Origin: Diadophis punctatus similis
Lineage: Eukaryota > Chordata > Lepidosauria > Squamata > Dipsadidae
Length of the DNA: 64,000 nucleotides
Reading direction: 5' to 3'
NCBI GenBank assembly: GCA_023053685.1
Contig: JALIGW010000001.1
Span: 156,756,047-156,820,046 of the forward strand
Shown in pieces: positions 9,370 to 21,746 of the stretch. The number at the start of each line of letters is the position of its first letter. The stretch's first letter is position 1. The notes below the pieces were generated by a model. It saw only the letters and a list, made by a program, of their open reading frames with translations. It did no database searches and was not told the DNA's origin. Both the position numbers and the translations under genes were made by a program.

Positions 9370-11372
9370 GTGTCCCCCTCTCTCTCCCGTCCCCATGCAC
9401 CTCCCATTTTAAGCAGGTTCTTGAGAGCCATGAAGCCATGCATCATTTCACCTAAAATCTGAACAGACTGCCTGCACAGGATTTTGAAATTAGGCTGTGG
9501 AGAGTTATTATGAAACTGATACTGACATGGGTGCTAGAAGCTGCACCTTGTGTTTTCATGAAATAGATGATCACCCTTTGTAAAGTAAAACTCATGGCCA
9601 CACTTGGAGGTTCCTGTTGAGATATGAACTACTGTTCTATAATCCAAGTTTATGAACGTGGCTTGTGAAATGCCCAAACCACATATTCACATTCTATATT
9701 ACTTGAGGATAGTTGAAAGGATTCATGTAACCAAAAAGCTGGTTAACAGAGCCAGAGTGTAATAACCATTGGGTAGATAGGCAAAACAAGCCTTGTAAAC
9801 TTGTAAAAAATAAAATGCAGAATGTGGCCTTCCTGTTGGCCTTCAAATGTTTCTGAAAGACTACTGCAAACATGCTTCACTCTTTCCCATTTTGGCTGAT
9901 GCTGCTGGAAATTATGCTCAGTGACATCCGGGGGGCCTTATGTTGCCCACCATTATTACAGGAGATTAGGGGAGTCCATCAAAATCCAACTCTTCTCCCC
10001 TCCCCCCCTTTCTGCTGAGTTTCTGTCAGTCTTGCCCAACTGACGCAGGATTCCTGGAGGCCTCTCGACAAGGTTAGTCATTCTTTATTTTAGGTTTTGT
10101 TCTGTGTCTCTTTTTCTTTAAAAAAAAAATAGTTGCACTTCTGCATACCTAGAAGTTAAGCAAGCATGCTGACATTTCTCTCTTCATTCTTCAGTGACTT
10201 CATTTCAGCTCCAGCCTTGTTGACATTCACTCTTTTTGAGCTCATTATTAGAGGAAGTACTCGTACTTTTTTTGTATTTCACCTTTAGTTTTCCCTCCTT
10301 TGTAAAATTGGATTGCTTGATTACGCCAGCTTCTTCTTTTTTTTTACTTTTCTATTGTCTATTTTATTAACTTTTACAAATATTTCATTATTTTATAGAA
10401 CTACTTTATCGTAAAAAAATTGTGCTTTCTTGCTTTTCACTCTATCCCAAATTAAGAAAGTTTTTCCCCTTTTCCAATTTCTTAACTGCTATTATCTCCT
10501 AAGGATATTACTTTTGTCATATTTTGTTTTTTATGCAAAGTAGGGTAACATGATTATAGAGACATTTTATCTGATACTATTAAAATATAAACAGTCTTAT
10601 TGCATATTGTGTATGTATAGAGGGATGTATTTCGAAGAAAATTGAATTAAATAATATCCAGGAGATAAACACTGAAATTGCAGGAAAATAATTCCCTCTT
10701 GCCTAAAGACAAATTTTATTTGATTTGAAAAAGAGGGGATTATACAGTATGTCCTCTCATTAATATATAAAACTACCTAATTTGGTTCTTTTTAAATAAG
10801 AAATAATATGACATTTCTAACATTGGTATTAAGGCTCCTAAACATATAGGAAAATCTGAACTTTCCATTCATGTTCAATTTCCTATTTTTTAACATTTAT
10901 AAAGAGGAATTGTAAAATATTCAAAATATGTATACCATAAGGTATACACATATGAGAGGGGGGAAGTGTACAAAAGAGGCCCTGGAGCAGATCTATCAAT
11001 GAAATATTTCCTCAGTAAACACCGGTTATCTTGATATCTTCAAACACACCTTTCTTGTACTTTTATTTTTCCACCTAAGGTATCCACTCTGTATCTCTAA
11101 AATATAAGATGCCATTAAAAAAGTAACAAAAAATAATATTTTCCAATTAATTTAATTCAATGTAAATCAAATTGCATTGTATCAAACTATACTGGCAATT
11201 TTTTTGTTGTGACTCGACCACTTTTAGGGCTGCAGACTTCATAATGGCCAATTGCTGGTGTCCATCTAATGTCACATTATTTATTCAGAAACCTAATATA
11301 CTGAAAGATAATGTACATAAAGATTTGATAGGATCATAGCTCTTCTTCTCCTGAGAGAAGAAGACCAGTGTG
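9370..11372. other. Unassigned AT-rich stretch
   Basis: About 2 kb without a recognised gene or transposon. It contains poly(T) and poly(A) runs, and no ORF of note occurs on either strand. Confidence 0.5.
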
Positions 11373-11381
11373 CCAATCATT

Positions 11382-13372
11382 TTTTTTTTCAAGTTTTCTA
11401 TTTTGTTTTACATATACATATCGATGTGTGAACAGTGTGGCACCTGGATGTCAAACATTCTAATACAAATAGAACTAGTAAAATTGATCATAGTTATTAC
11501 ATTCAACCAACTTATATATTTCTAATAATAATACACATTTATATTAAATTATAGTCTATAATTATTTAATTATTCCATGTTTTAATATATTGCTCTAATG
11601 CCACTCACCATATTATTTAATCATACATAATAATACCGCCTAAGCTTCCCTCTTGTTATTGCTTTTATTTTATTATGTAAACATGAATACACTAATATTC
11701 CCCCTTTCTCTTATTTCTATCTGTATTCTAACCTTTAATCATGTCACCCTTTTATTAAAAAACATTTTCTTTCTATCCTACTTAACTTCTAATCATGCCA
11801 CCATTCTAAAAGAGAAGGGAAAGAAAGAGAAAAAGAAAAGCAAATCAGAACAACAAAAAAGAGAAATTCTTTTTTTTCTATCCCTTGTCTCTTGTCTGCT
11901 TCAATACTTTGGTTGCTATGCTTTTTTTTTGTCTTGCTTCCCATATTCCTCTCTTGGATCTTTATTTCTGTCTGCATCTACTTCTTGGCTATTCAGTCTA
12001 GGTATTTCTCCCATCTCTATCCTCTTCCACTGCCTATCTTCCAAAATATCTGCCCAAGCCCCTATCTCCCTTTCAAAAGTATATTTCTGTATCTCCAATT
12101 CTCTTTTCAATTCTCTTAAAATATTTTTCCCCTGATTTAATTCATCAATCACTGTTATTTTTATTATTATCTCCTCCTTATCTTCTTCTTTTGTTCGCTG
12201 GTTTTTCGGTTCAATCTTTTCCTCCATTTCTTCTGTTAACTCCTCCCTTTTCTGGGCATCTTGATCTTTACTCATCATCCCTTGTATCGCATTTTCCATT
12301 TTTTCCATTTTTTCCTTAAACCCTTTCTCTATGATGTCCTTTGTGCTTTGGAAAATCAATGCCATCTCCTTCAAAGTTCCACTCATTTCTTCCTTATGAA
12401 GCATCTTATTTTGTTTTTTAAAAATCCTACTTTTGTCCAGTAGTCCAAGAACCATTTATTCAGACCGAATGTTACCCTTCAAGAAGTACACTAATCACAG
12501 TTCTTTGTATCCCATAGGTAATCAATCAGTTCTGTTTAAATAGTCCCAGAAGTTGTCAAAAGCCCCTTTACGTCCCCTTTACAGCTTCAATCTTCAGGGG
12601 TCATTTTAATTAAATAACTTCCTTGTTCTCATATTTGAATCTCCAGTAGTCATGGGGTAGTTAGATATAATCCAATAAATATTTTCACAATCCTTTATAT
12701 AAGTATTCCCAGACTTGTATATTTTCCTTTCATCAGTAGGTGGTCTCAACTTAAACTTGCCACTAATCAATCTAATTTTAGTCTTTCAATCGTAATTTTA
12801 ATTGTAGTTCAATTATAGAAGCAGGATAAGTTTTTTAAATAGATAATTCCAGCATTTTAAAATGCCTTCCCATTACCACGTCTTCCCGGTTTAAGAGTCC
12901 AATTTTCTGTATTTTAAAAGATTTATTGTTTTTCTCTATTTGCGTCTTTTCCTTCAGGTCTGGTATTTTTCTCAGAATGCTTAATCGCCGCTTTAATAAA
13001 TAATTCTGAGCAAATTATTCCTTGGGGTAGGTTTTAAGCGAAAAGGAATCCTCTCCCCCAGTTCCAGTTCCAGTCACTGTTCACCTACTTCACTCCACCA
13101 CCAGTCTTAGTTGTTCCTCAGTTGTCCCAGCTTCATGGCAGCCATCTTTAGGCTGCCTCTTCTCATCGCCATGGCTGAGAGGGGAAAAAAACCCAGGTCA
13201 GACAGGAGACTGTGACTCTCCGCAACCTCACAGGGTGCCCCTCTTTGCTTCACCACCCCTACAGGGTGGCTTTGGCTCCTTTCGGAGTCCACCAATGGAG
13301 AGAACTCGCCACGGGAGCATGGAGACCCACTCCATGTGTCCGATTCCAACCGCGACATCAACCGGAAGTCTA
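11382..13372 (-). mobile_element. L1-like retrotransposon with one ORF and no reverse transcriptase
   Basis: On the minus strand the element begins TAGACTTCCGGTTGATGTCG at 13372, with a GC-rich 5' leader. It continues through an AT-rich leader and a 179-codon ORF (11916-12455) to an AT-rich 3' region and a short poly(A) at 11382-11389. Direct repeats ccaatcatt flank it at 11373-11381 and 13373-13381, as expected for target-primed insertion. At 2.0 kb it has both ends but no reverse-transcriptase or endonuclease domain. It is therefore an ORF1-only (HAL1-like) element or an internally deleted L1. The L1 assignment is inferred from structure. Confidence 0.7.
11916..12455 (-). CDS. ORF1-like coiled-coil protein of the L1-like element (179 aa)
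   Basis: The protein is intact from ATG to stop, highly charged and rich in Lys and Glu. Long predicted helices span about residues 15-75 (KEMALIFQSTKDIIEKGFKE) and 90-150 (ELNQGKNILRELKRELEIQK), which suggests a coiled coil. L1 ORF1 proteins are RNA chaperones that trimerise through such a coil. The RNA-recognition and C-terminal domains usual for ORF1 are not evident, and the length is about half the usual. It ends in a lysine-rich tail. It probably has no cellular function, although the uninterrupted frame implies recent insertion or selection. It could be a truncated ORF1. Confidence 0.6.
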   Translation of the reverse strand: MVLGLLDKSRIFKKQNKMLHKEEMSGTLKEMALIFQSTKDIIEKGFKEKMEKMENAIQGMMSKDQDAQKREELTEEMEEKIEPKNQRTKEEDKEEIIIKITVIDELNQGKNILRELKRELEIQKYTFEREIGAWADILEDRQWKRIEMGEIPRLNSQEVDADRNKDPREEYGKQDKKKA

Positions 13373-13528
13373 CCAATCATTTATTGATCTTCACAAGTAT
13401 AAACCAAACAAGCACATTTACTTATGGTGTTGGTTTGATGCTTTACCTTCAATCTTACTGAGCTGAAAAAGGCATTTGGTTATACCCATTTCAGTCAAAA
13501 TACTAGGAAATGTACACTGGGCCATATC

Positions 13529-13893
13529 CAGGGGTGGGTTCTAACTTACCTTGCTGCCAATTCGCTTCCTTCCACGCCGCGTGGCCGCACCTCATGGGCA
13601 AGCACGCTTTGCGCATGCGTGCATGTGCAATGCCAAAAAATCTGAAAAAAATCCCCCCCCCCCCAAAAAAGCCAAAAACAAGATGGCGACGAATGCGCAG
13701 TGCCGGAAACTCAGCTTCTGCGCATGCTCAAAAGAAGAAAAATGTTTAAAAAATCAAAAAAAATTCAAAAAAAAGATGGTAGCACCCACGGACTGGCACC
13801 GACCGAACTGATTCCGTGATGTCATCGTGACATCACCAGCGGGTCGCTACCGGTTCAGGCGAACCGGTCTGAACAGGGAGGAACCCACCTCTG
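13529..13893 (+). mobile_element. hAT nonautonomous element, 'CAGGGGTGGGTTC' family
   Basis: It begins CAGGGGTGGGTTCTAAC, ends GGAACCCACCTCTG and has exact 8-bp flanks gccatatc (13521-13528 and 13894-13901). Inside are 'aagatggcgacgaatgcgc' and the subterminal 'gaaccggtctgaac'. It closely resembles 20961-21356. The proline- and lysine-rich ORFs across it are chance frames. Confidence 0.92.
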
Positions 13894-13901
13894 GCCATAT
13901 C

Positions 13902-14314
13902 CATCTATAGATAGTCCAGCCAATTTATATTTTTATTTTTATATCATACTTGGTAGGAAGGATAGAGGTAAAAAGCACACATTACCTACATCCTTTTAAG
14001 TCCAATGTGTAGAAATTTCCAATCGCATTACTGAGTGCACATTAGAGGCTTTAACGGCATGCTCTTGGTCAAAGATTCAGTTGTGGATTATCCTGTATAC
14101 TTTTCTTTTTTCTTTTAATATTTTAATGTACAAATGTGTTTTGTATCTATCTGAAATAGTCATTACTTGTAACCTGATCCTGAATTTATTTATACAGGGT
14201 TCTTTTCTTTTAAGTAGAACAAAATGGGTTACTTTAAGTTTCCTTTGACTTTATACATACATTTCTGTCCCACCCTTCTAATGCAGATCCATCACTCAGA
14301 CTGATGATTAAATC
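13902..14314. other. Unassigned stretch
   Basis: AT-rich, with no recognised gene or repeat. Confidence 0.5.
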
Positions 14315-14322
14315 TTCTAAGC

Positions 14323-14439
14323 CAGACTTCCCCTTTCTGGCACTCTCCAGATTTGCTCAGGGGTGCAGTGCCTTTGCTTGGCTAGCCAGGAAATCTGGTG
14401 GTCCTGATACATCTGGGAAGAACCAGTTGGGGAAGGCAG
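14323..14439. mobile_element. Short hAT-like MITE, 'CAGACTTCCCC' ends
   Basis: The left end CAGACTTCCCCTTTCTGG and the right end CCAGTTGGGGAAGGCAG are imperfect inverted repeats. The flanks ttctaagc (14315-14322) and gtctaagc (14440-14447) match at seven of eight bases. The element is 117 bp and noncoding. Confidence 0.72.
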
Positions 14440-14447
14440 GTCTAAGC

Positions 14448-16684
14448 AAAAACCGCTAGATCACATTTGGGTTCTATTTCCAAAAACACTGATTTGTTGA
14501 TTCTTAGTAAATATTAACTAGCAAGAAAGTGATGGCTGCACAATAACTTTCACAGCATTATGGGTCAAAATGTTTTCAATTTTTCCCCCTTTTGCATCTT
14601 TATTCCAGAGTTAACTTTTATGGGTCACTTGCTTCTGATATATCAGAAAACTGGGCTCACATAGTTATTACTTATTGGTCATAATCAATTAGGGAAGTTT
14701 TTAAGACCATGGCAGTTTTATATAAATATGCTGGCAAAGTTCACCTCCTATGATTTCTGACAATTAAATTGTTCTGTCACTTTGGGACTCTCATTAATCT
14801 CAACTTGTCATCCTTGTTTATGCAGGTTATAATGGGTTGTGTGTGTATAAGTAAAATGAGATGCTTAAAAGCCCTCGGCTGTTTAACTCTTTGATGAGAA
14901 CAGAGTTTAAATCCTTACATAAAGGTGCTGGAATAAAATCCATACCATCTCCCACCCTACCCCACCAAAAAAGAAACACTGTTTTGAAACCGAGCTACTT
15001 TCTGTCCTTAATAATTTATTTAAATACACTTAGAAATTAAGGACGGGGGAAAGTAGAACTTAATGCTGCTGTTTTCCCTGGATAATGTATATCTTCTTTT
15101 TCCACAGAAATTATAAAGGTGTTAATAAGAAGGCAAGTATATCTTTACAGGAAGCAAACCCCATATTGTACCTTATATTGCATATAAATGCAAATTTAAA
15201 GATTTCCCCTGTCCAGTAGTGTCTGACTCTAGGGAGAGTTGTTTTATCTCCATTTCTTACCTGAGGGAGCCAGCATTGTCTGAGGACACCAAGACTATAT
15301 GCCAAGGTGGACAGAACACTGTTAACTGTATATAAACAATGAGCAAACCCCACACTCACTAGCACTGATAATATTACCTAGTCGGGTAATGAAACATCTG
15401 CAAGCAAACAACCGAACTCAGATAGCACCAAGAACTCTAGGGTCATTTCTTGTACAAAAATATTTATGAGGTGTTGCTAAGACGAAGATGCAGGACAATG
15501 TCAGAATAACAGAATAAACTTTCAGTGTATAATCCTCTGTCTGACAGCCAGTGATCTCATTGGCTTCCCTCAGAGTCCCTCATTTCATTTAAATCCCTGA
15601 TGAAGACAACATAAGGAAATTATATTATGATTTCTAATTTGGCAGGTAGGAACAGTTGCGGGGGGGGGGGTTGGGCTCACTGAAACTTATGTCACAAAAA
15701 CTCCACTATATATAACAAGATTATAGGCTTAAAAGGGTCATAAAGAGAAACCCAGAAGAAATTCTGAAGCGTCTTGAGAATAAAAGACAAAAGCAGAAGC
15801 TGGTGTCTCAGAGGGAGATAAACTTTTGAGAAATTGCAAGTCCAAATTCAGCACAGCATCTATTTTTATGCAGCAGTTCTTTGCTCAAGAACACCCCCTC
15901 TCACACACACAATTAGCTTTAAAATATGTACGACTCAAGCTTCATTGGTGGTTCAGCACTTAACATAAATCCTAAAGTGAATTTTAAAAGATTAATGTTA
16001 CTGTTCCATGCTTGGAAACCATATAGAATTATTTACTTTTTCCTTAATTGACATACACAAAACCAGGAACAGCTCATTGAATTATCCCAAAGGCTAAAAG
16101 AACTAGATGAGCACTAACCTAATAAGATTCAGCCATGTCCAGTTTTGTTGCTATGATAATAGAGTTAGATATGAAATTAAGAAAATCTATAATTTTAAAT
16201 CTAAGTCCATTGCATCATGGATATTTTAACCTGTCCATGTCCTGAAAGTGGTGCTTGTATGAACTCTATAAGAGAAAGAGAATGAAAGACAGCAGCTTCT
16301 GTTTTAAAAGCTATGTTTTATAAAGCAGAACATGACCTGTATAAACCTAAACTAACTGTAACACAGAGAATTAAGAATGAAATACAAAATAAAAATCAAT
16401 ATCAGCAATTAGTTTTAATCTATCAAAACATCATATTTCTGAAAAGGAAATAAGAATAATACAGAAATAGAAAAAGTTTTCCTTGGGAACAATAGTTAGA
16501 TCTAAATAAACAAAAACAAATGGAAACATGGAAAGTATTGGGCATAGTATAATTTCTTGCATATTCTATTATTGAGGAAGGAGTACAACTAGTAAAAGAT
16601 AATATACAATTGTTTTGATCCAATTTGAAGAAAATAATAATCATTTATTTCATATTTAAATATTTAAACCAGGAGACTAATAAT
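14448..16684. other. Unassigned AT-rich stretch
   Basis: More than 2 kb with no recognisable gene. The short frames at 15111 and 16423 have no identifiable domain. A poly(G) run lies near 15660. Confidence 0.5.
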
Positions 16685-17420
16685 AATCTACCATGGAAGC
16701 GGAGGCAGAAGTTTACTTCAGGTCAAACTATTGAAAGAGAAAAGTGTGCATTAGTTGATTATATAAAAGATGGCCAAGAATAAACAAGTTAAAAATTGGA
16801 GCTTACTGAATGTAAAGGAAACAAAAAGTGAATATTGAAATTATGTAATAAAGACATTGCTGACAAGGAAGCATCTCATTGTCAATTTCTACAAAAAAAT
16901 GAGGGGAAAATAGATAAAAATAAAATCTGGCAATGGTTTACAATTGGAACATTAAAAAAAGAAAAGAAACTGAAGGCTTGATTTTGGCTACTTAAGAGCA
17001 AGCTATTTGGACTAATGCAATCAAATCCAGAACTGAAATATCATCAAATGATTCAAAGTACAGATTGTGCAAAGAGGCAAAAGAAAGAGTAGATCATAAA
17101 CACAGCTCATGAAAGAAGATCCCATAAACTGATTATAAATATAACACAGTCACCAAAATAATTCATTGAAACTTCTGTAAAAATTATTATGTACCAATTG
17201 TAAAAAAATGGTGGTAACATATAGTTGAAACTGAGCAGGTTAAAATATGATGGGATTTCCAAATGCAAACTGATAAAGTCTTGGTTCATAACACACCAAC
17301 CTTAAAAACAAACGCAAGCGAACCCAGAATTGAGTAGGCAACAACAGGACACCAACAAAATATTTATGGATCTGATTCAGAAAGTAAGCAAATATCAAGA
17401 CACATAGAGGGACTGGAAAC
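16685..17420 (+). mobile_element. Decayed R4/Dong-like LINE, C-terminal coding remnant
   Basis: Several pieces match the 3' coding part of R4-like LINEs in squamates. A degraded zinc-knuckle-like motif reads YRLCKEAKERVDH near 17060-17100, where the family has C-x2-C...H and here the first Cys is Tyr. 'tggtggtaacatatag' lies near 17210, 'aacacacca' near 17290, and a KYQD motif near 17390, as in the family's restriction-like C-terminal domain. Many stops and indels show that it is old and dead. Confidence 0.6.
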
Positions 17421-18629
17421 AGGAGAACTAAATGACGTACTATTCTTCAAGTGCAAATCCATGCTTATACCATTTTATATATCAGATAGATTTTACCTTG
17501 GAACTAAAATTATGTATAATATTCCTACAAGACTTGTATTATTAGATGTCTTGCCTTCCTATCAGCACAGAAGGATTTCAGAGGAGAGTTGGAGAACATA
17601 CTTTCTTTGAAGGCCTGTCTTCTCCAGGGTTTTTATTGTTACTACTATGAATGATGATAATGATATAAAAGAGGTGATAGTCTATACTGCAGTCATCAAA
17701 ACTGCAATATTTTTACTAGATGAAATTCCCAAAAATAAATCCTTGTACTTATATTTTTGTCAACTGCAGCAGACCAAACTTTCTGAAAATAAATGTTATC
17801 AAGTAAAATTACTACACAAAAGTTGTTTCTCCCATAATTAGCAATACATCTTTTCTTATTAAAGTGATAATTTAAAGAATATATTCAGATGCCATAGAGC
17901 TAATGCTTACAATGTGTTTGTGATGCCTTCTGCATAATCTATAAGGCATACATGGAACACATTTCTTGTTGTAATGCCGACATTTTAACTTTAAGTGAGA
18001 TGAAAGCAAATATAAAATTAGCACTGTAGGGAAGTTCTATCCCCTCAATTTATGTTTGTGTTTAACACCTTATTTTGTATATCCTCCTACATAAACAGTT
18101 TTTATATTAGCCCTTGATAGGGTGCCTTCAAAGAATTAAACATCGAGCTGTTTAAAAACACTAATTAGCAGCCTCCGTACAAAGGGGAACACGTTTATTA
18201 GTAAAATCTTTAAACCTACAATGCCCTATGGGCTCAGTCAATGCATGTGCCCAAATGTATGTGAAGCAACTCAATAAAAATATTATGTGGTTAATCACAA
18301 AACCTTTCAGAAAATGATCAGCCTGAAAAGTACGGTAAATGTTTTTTTTTTTTTAAAAAAGGAAGAAAAGCAGCACTTCATATTAAATCTAAACAATAAA
18401 ATCCCCACAGAGCATAAACTCATACTAAAAGCAGGCATATTTTATACCTCTGGTTTGAGAGGTCTGCAGCCTTATATACATTTGCCAAAGGATACATGTT
18501 AATTATGTTTAGTTTCTCTGCAACCAGCAACATGTTTCTTAAATTAACACTTCATTCCTTTCAATCACATCTTAACAATGTCAAAGCTTTAAAAATATAT
18601 GTATAGATGATGGTTTAAAAAAAGTATTG

Positions 18630-18665
<36 letters not shown>

Positions 18666-19845
18666 CGCATACACACAAACATCCACACTTTTCCCCTCAT
18701 TCCTTCATGCTCCAAATGCATTTAATTTGCAAACCACGTAGAGCTGTGTATTATATGAAAATGGGATGTTTTCCACTTTAAACATTACAGAGAGAAGAAA
18801 AGATTATTTTGATCTAGTTTGATCAGACTAATTCTGACATTTGTAATCTTTTTATAATTTCCCAGTACTTTTCATATGTTTTGTGTTACTGGCAAGTATG
18901 TTCAATGCATGTCAAGGATTACTGTGTTCCAAAATTTACTAATTCCTATTAAGGAAAAAACTAACTTCAATAGGAAAAATATAAATTATGTTAGGTGCTT
19001 CATAACATATGTAAATCTGGGAGAGAGGGAAAAAAAGGAGGGAGTAAATTAAGGAAAAAAGCCATTTAAATCTCTTTTTAGCCTTGTACAAAATGAAACA
19101 AGAATTTTCAAAATAACAAAAGTTTATATGACAGGAAAGAATAATTTTATAATAATTTTAACTATTGTTGAAGTAAGTAATAAGCATAGGGAACCAATTT
19201 AACAGGAGTTATCAATCAGAATAAAAAATTAGCAGGAGTTTCTGTCCCATTTAAGAAAATCTAGTATTTTAAATTTTTATCTTGAGAGAAACTCTAAGAA
19301 GATGTGGTAAGATTCTATGTACAGAATTATAATTATAGTTTCCATGTTAAATTCTCCTTTCAGATTTTTTTAAAATACATACTTATTTTTTACATTAATG
19401 CATACTCCTACAGCTTAGTCTCCCATTCTTCTGAAGCAGAAATTACATATATTTTCCCATGAGAATTATACAGTATCAAAATAACTGTTAGGAATGTAAA
19501 GTTTAGTAATGCTTACCAAAAATAAAGGCTACTTAGAAAGAAAAATCAGTATTTATGATTTGTACCATTGTCTGATGAATCATCTTTAAGAACTCTTGAG
19601 CTTTATAACATTGCCACCAAATATGGCAAATAATCCAACCTGAATATTGTACTTCTAGGATTTTTTTTAAAAAAATATGAATGATCTATTTTGGATAATC
19701 AAAATGGGGTAATATATACTAACAAAAATGTTTCAGTTTTCTCATAGTATAATATTCACATTAAATTTTATATTTATCTTCTATTGCTATTCCCACTGTT
19801 GCATATCAGTTGTCCTTTTAAATTTTGCATCCATTCAATCGTACA
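17421..19845. other. Unassigned AT-rich stretch with (AC)n
   Basis: No gene was found. A (CA)n microsatellite lies at 18633-18661. The frames at 17647 and 18287 have AT-driven composition and no domain. Confidence 0.5.
18633..18661. repeat. (AC)n microsatellite
   Basis: About 14 uninterrupted CA units, followed by imperfect 'acacacaaac'. Confidence 0.96.
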
Positions 19846-19978
19846 AACTTTGGCTTGTTTACTTTGATGTTGATAATGTTGTTCCTGAGAGATGTTGAAG
19901 CCCCTCTCCCTGCTTAGGAATCACACCCCTGAGTGCTCCTACCACTACTGGGACCACTTTGGCCTTTACTTTCCTTAT
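19846..19978 (-). mobile_element. R4/Dong-like LINE fragment, minus strand
   Basis: Translated on the minus strand, 19915-19966 gives AKVVPVVVGALRGVIPK. This resembles the conserved motif near the C terminus of R4-like LINE proteins, which follows the KYQDL segment. It is a short remnant with unclear ends, oriented opposite to the one at 16685. Confidence 0.6.
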
Positions 19979-19984
19979 CTGGAA

Positions 19985-20061
19985 TGTGTAATGATTAGAG
20001 CACTGCCTTTGACACAGGAGACTGGGTTCAAATCCTGACTGGTATCTTTGGGCAAAGACCC
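19985..20061 (+). mobile_element. tRNA-derived SINE head, cut by the LTR at 20062
   Basis: The segment has an A-box-like 'gtaatgattagagcactgcc' and a B box, GGTTCAAATCC, about 30 bp later, the internal Pol III promoter of a tRNA-headed SINE. The 3' part would resume after 20413 but is not clearly recognisable. It is not a functional tRNA gene: no cloverleaf with an acceptor stem can be drawn. Confidence 0.6.
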
Positions 20062-20413
20062 TGTCATGGGGTGATTTTCCAATTGTCAGCTGTACTCATA
20101 TGTATTCATATGTCAGGCATTATGACCCAGAGGTTCTTAGCAAAGTGAAGCAGTCACATGAGGTGTGATCTGCGCAGATGTGAAATTCCTTTCTATCCCT
20201 CCATTTTTATTCTACTGCTAGTCCTTCATTGAGAAGGACGCATATTTGAGCTGCCAATATGTAATTTTTTAAGATTTAGGTTTTTATATTTCTTTTGTAC
20301 CGAAATAAATATTTTATTATTCCTAGAACTTATACTCGAGTTTATTTTGTCAAGAATTGGATTCCGAGAGAAAAGATTCATTACCTCTACAATTTATCTT
20401 TCTTATCTTTACA
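20062..20413 (+). mobile_element. Solo LTR, copy 2 (352 bp, TG...CA, 5-bp target duplication)
   Basis: It starts TGTCATGGGGTG, ends TATCTTTACA and has exact GACCC flanks (20057-20061 and 20414-20418). It aligns with the LTR at 6750: the 5' start, an acgcat box and the GTACCGAAATAAATATTTT polyadenylation region are shared. The sequence after that region has diverged. No internal region is present. Confidence 0.82.
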
Positions 20414-20418
20414 GACCC

Positions 20419-20952
20419 TAATAATTGAACTGCCTAACTCAATGATGAAATTGACACAAAGTAAGAAAATCATGCTGGCTTGGACATCACCTGGATTAAC
20501 ATGTCAGAGGATAGGGAACTAGGACAATCTGTCGATAAGTGGGCTATCACATATAGACATGTACACACACAGTATTTATTCATTCATACATATGAAAATT
20601 CAGTCAAGTCTCTGAGTGTTCCATCTTATTATTGTAATTTCTTTTGAACAACACTAGTTATCTAAAGATACTGAAACCAGTGATGTGTTCCAAGGAAAGA
20701 AATAGCAAAATATTTCATCTTTGTTTTATTAAAAATTAAATCATGCAACCTATACAAATTATTATCTCTCCAATGTTCAAATATTTGGTATGTGTACCTT
20801 ATGAAAATAAATATCTAATACTGAAGCTTCTTCTTCTATATTTATTAGATATTTTGAGTACAGTACTTATAATTAATTAATTTCTTAGAGATGGCAGAGA
20901 TTTGCATCAACTAAAACCTTTTGGGAGTCTTTCAAATGAGGCAATCTTCTAG
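20419..20952. other. Unassigned AT-rich stretch
   Basis: No recognised gene or repeat. Confidence 0.5.
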
Positions 20953-20960
20953 TCCTATTC

Positions 20961-21356
20961 CAGAGGTGGGTTCTAACTTACCTCGCTACTGGTTCGCTTC
21001 CTCCTGCGTCGCGTGGGCACACTGTGTGGGTGCGTGCACGCTTCATGCGTGCGCACATGCGCAGTGCCAAAAAAATAAAAAAATCCCCCTCAAAAAAGCC
21101 AAAAACAAGATGGCGACGCATGCACAGTGCTGGAAATTCAGCTTCTATACATGCTCAGAAGAAAAAAACCCAGAAAAAAATCCCCCCCCCAAAAAAAATT
21201 GTTTTCAAAAAGAAAATCCTATTTTTTAAAAAAAAAAGATGGCGACGTTCATGGACCGGCACCAACCGAACCGTTTCCGTGACATCATCATGACATCGCC
21301 AGCGGGTTGCTACTGGTTTGGACGAACCAGTCCGAACCAGGAGTAACCCACCTCTG
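20961..21356 (+). mobile_element. hAT nonautonomous element, 'CAGAGGTGGGTTC' family
   Basis: It begins CAGAGGTGGGTTCTAAC and ends GTAACCCACCTCTG, with flanks tcctattc and tcctattg (seven of eight match). It shares the 'aagatggcgacgc' body with 13529-13893. The lysine-rich ORFs across it are chance frames through A-rich runs. Confidence 0.9.
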
Positions 21357-21738
21357 TCCTATTGCAATATGATCCAATCTGTAATGAAAGTAAGATAACT
21401 GCCTTGATAATACATACTTGATAATTACACATTCTCAAGGCTTAGAGAGATCAATACCAATGCAGAGGTCAAGTTTTTGCATACATTTCAACTTGAGTTC
21501 CTGTGAGCATTGCAGAAGAGGGAATTGCCTTGTAGTATTTACAGTCTGTGTGGAATTTTAATTTTGTGGGATTGGCTAGGAACTGGATGTTTCTTAGGAA
21601 GTATCAACTGATGATTAGGAATGGTGTTGGTTCTATTCTTATTGGTCTGCCTCATCAGTCTTGGGTATGGTTGGAACCTGGTATCTTACTGGATTCCAAC
21701 CATACCGGGTAGTAGAAGATCATATCTGGTTTCACTTA
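21357..21738. other. Unassigned stretch
   Basis: Unique-looking DNA between two hAT elements, with no gene. A short inverted pair, 'atggttggaacctggtat' and 'attccaaccatacc', lies near 21667-21705. Confidence 0.5.
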
Positions 21739-21746
21739 TTCTGATG

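Noticed and set aside
11653..12135. 160-codon plus-strand hydrophobic ORF
   Set aside because: It is the antisense shadow of the L1-like coiled-coil ORF. Its Phe/Leu/Ser richness reflects the opposite-strand Lys/Glu codons.
19985..20061. tRNA gene
   Set aside because: It has A- and B-box-like motifs but no acceptor stem or complete cloverleaf, so it is a SINE head.
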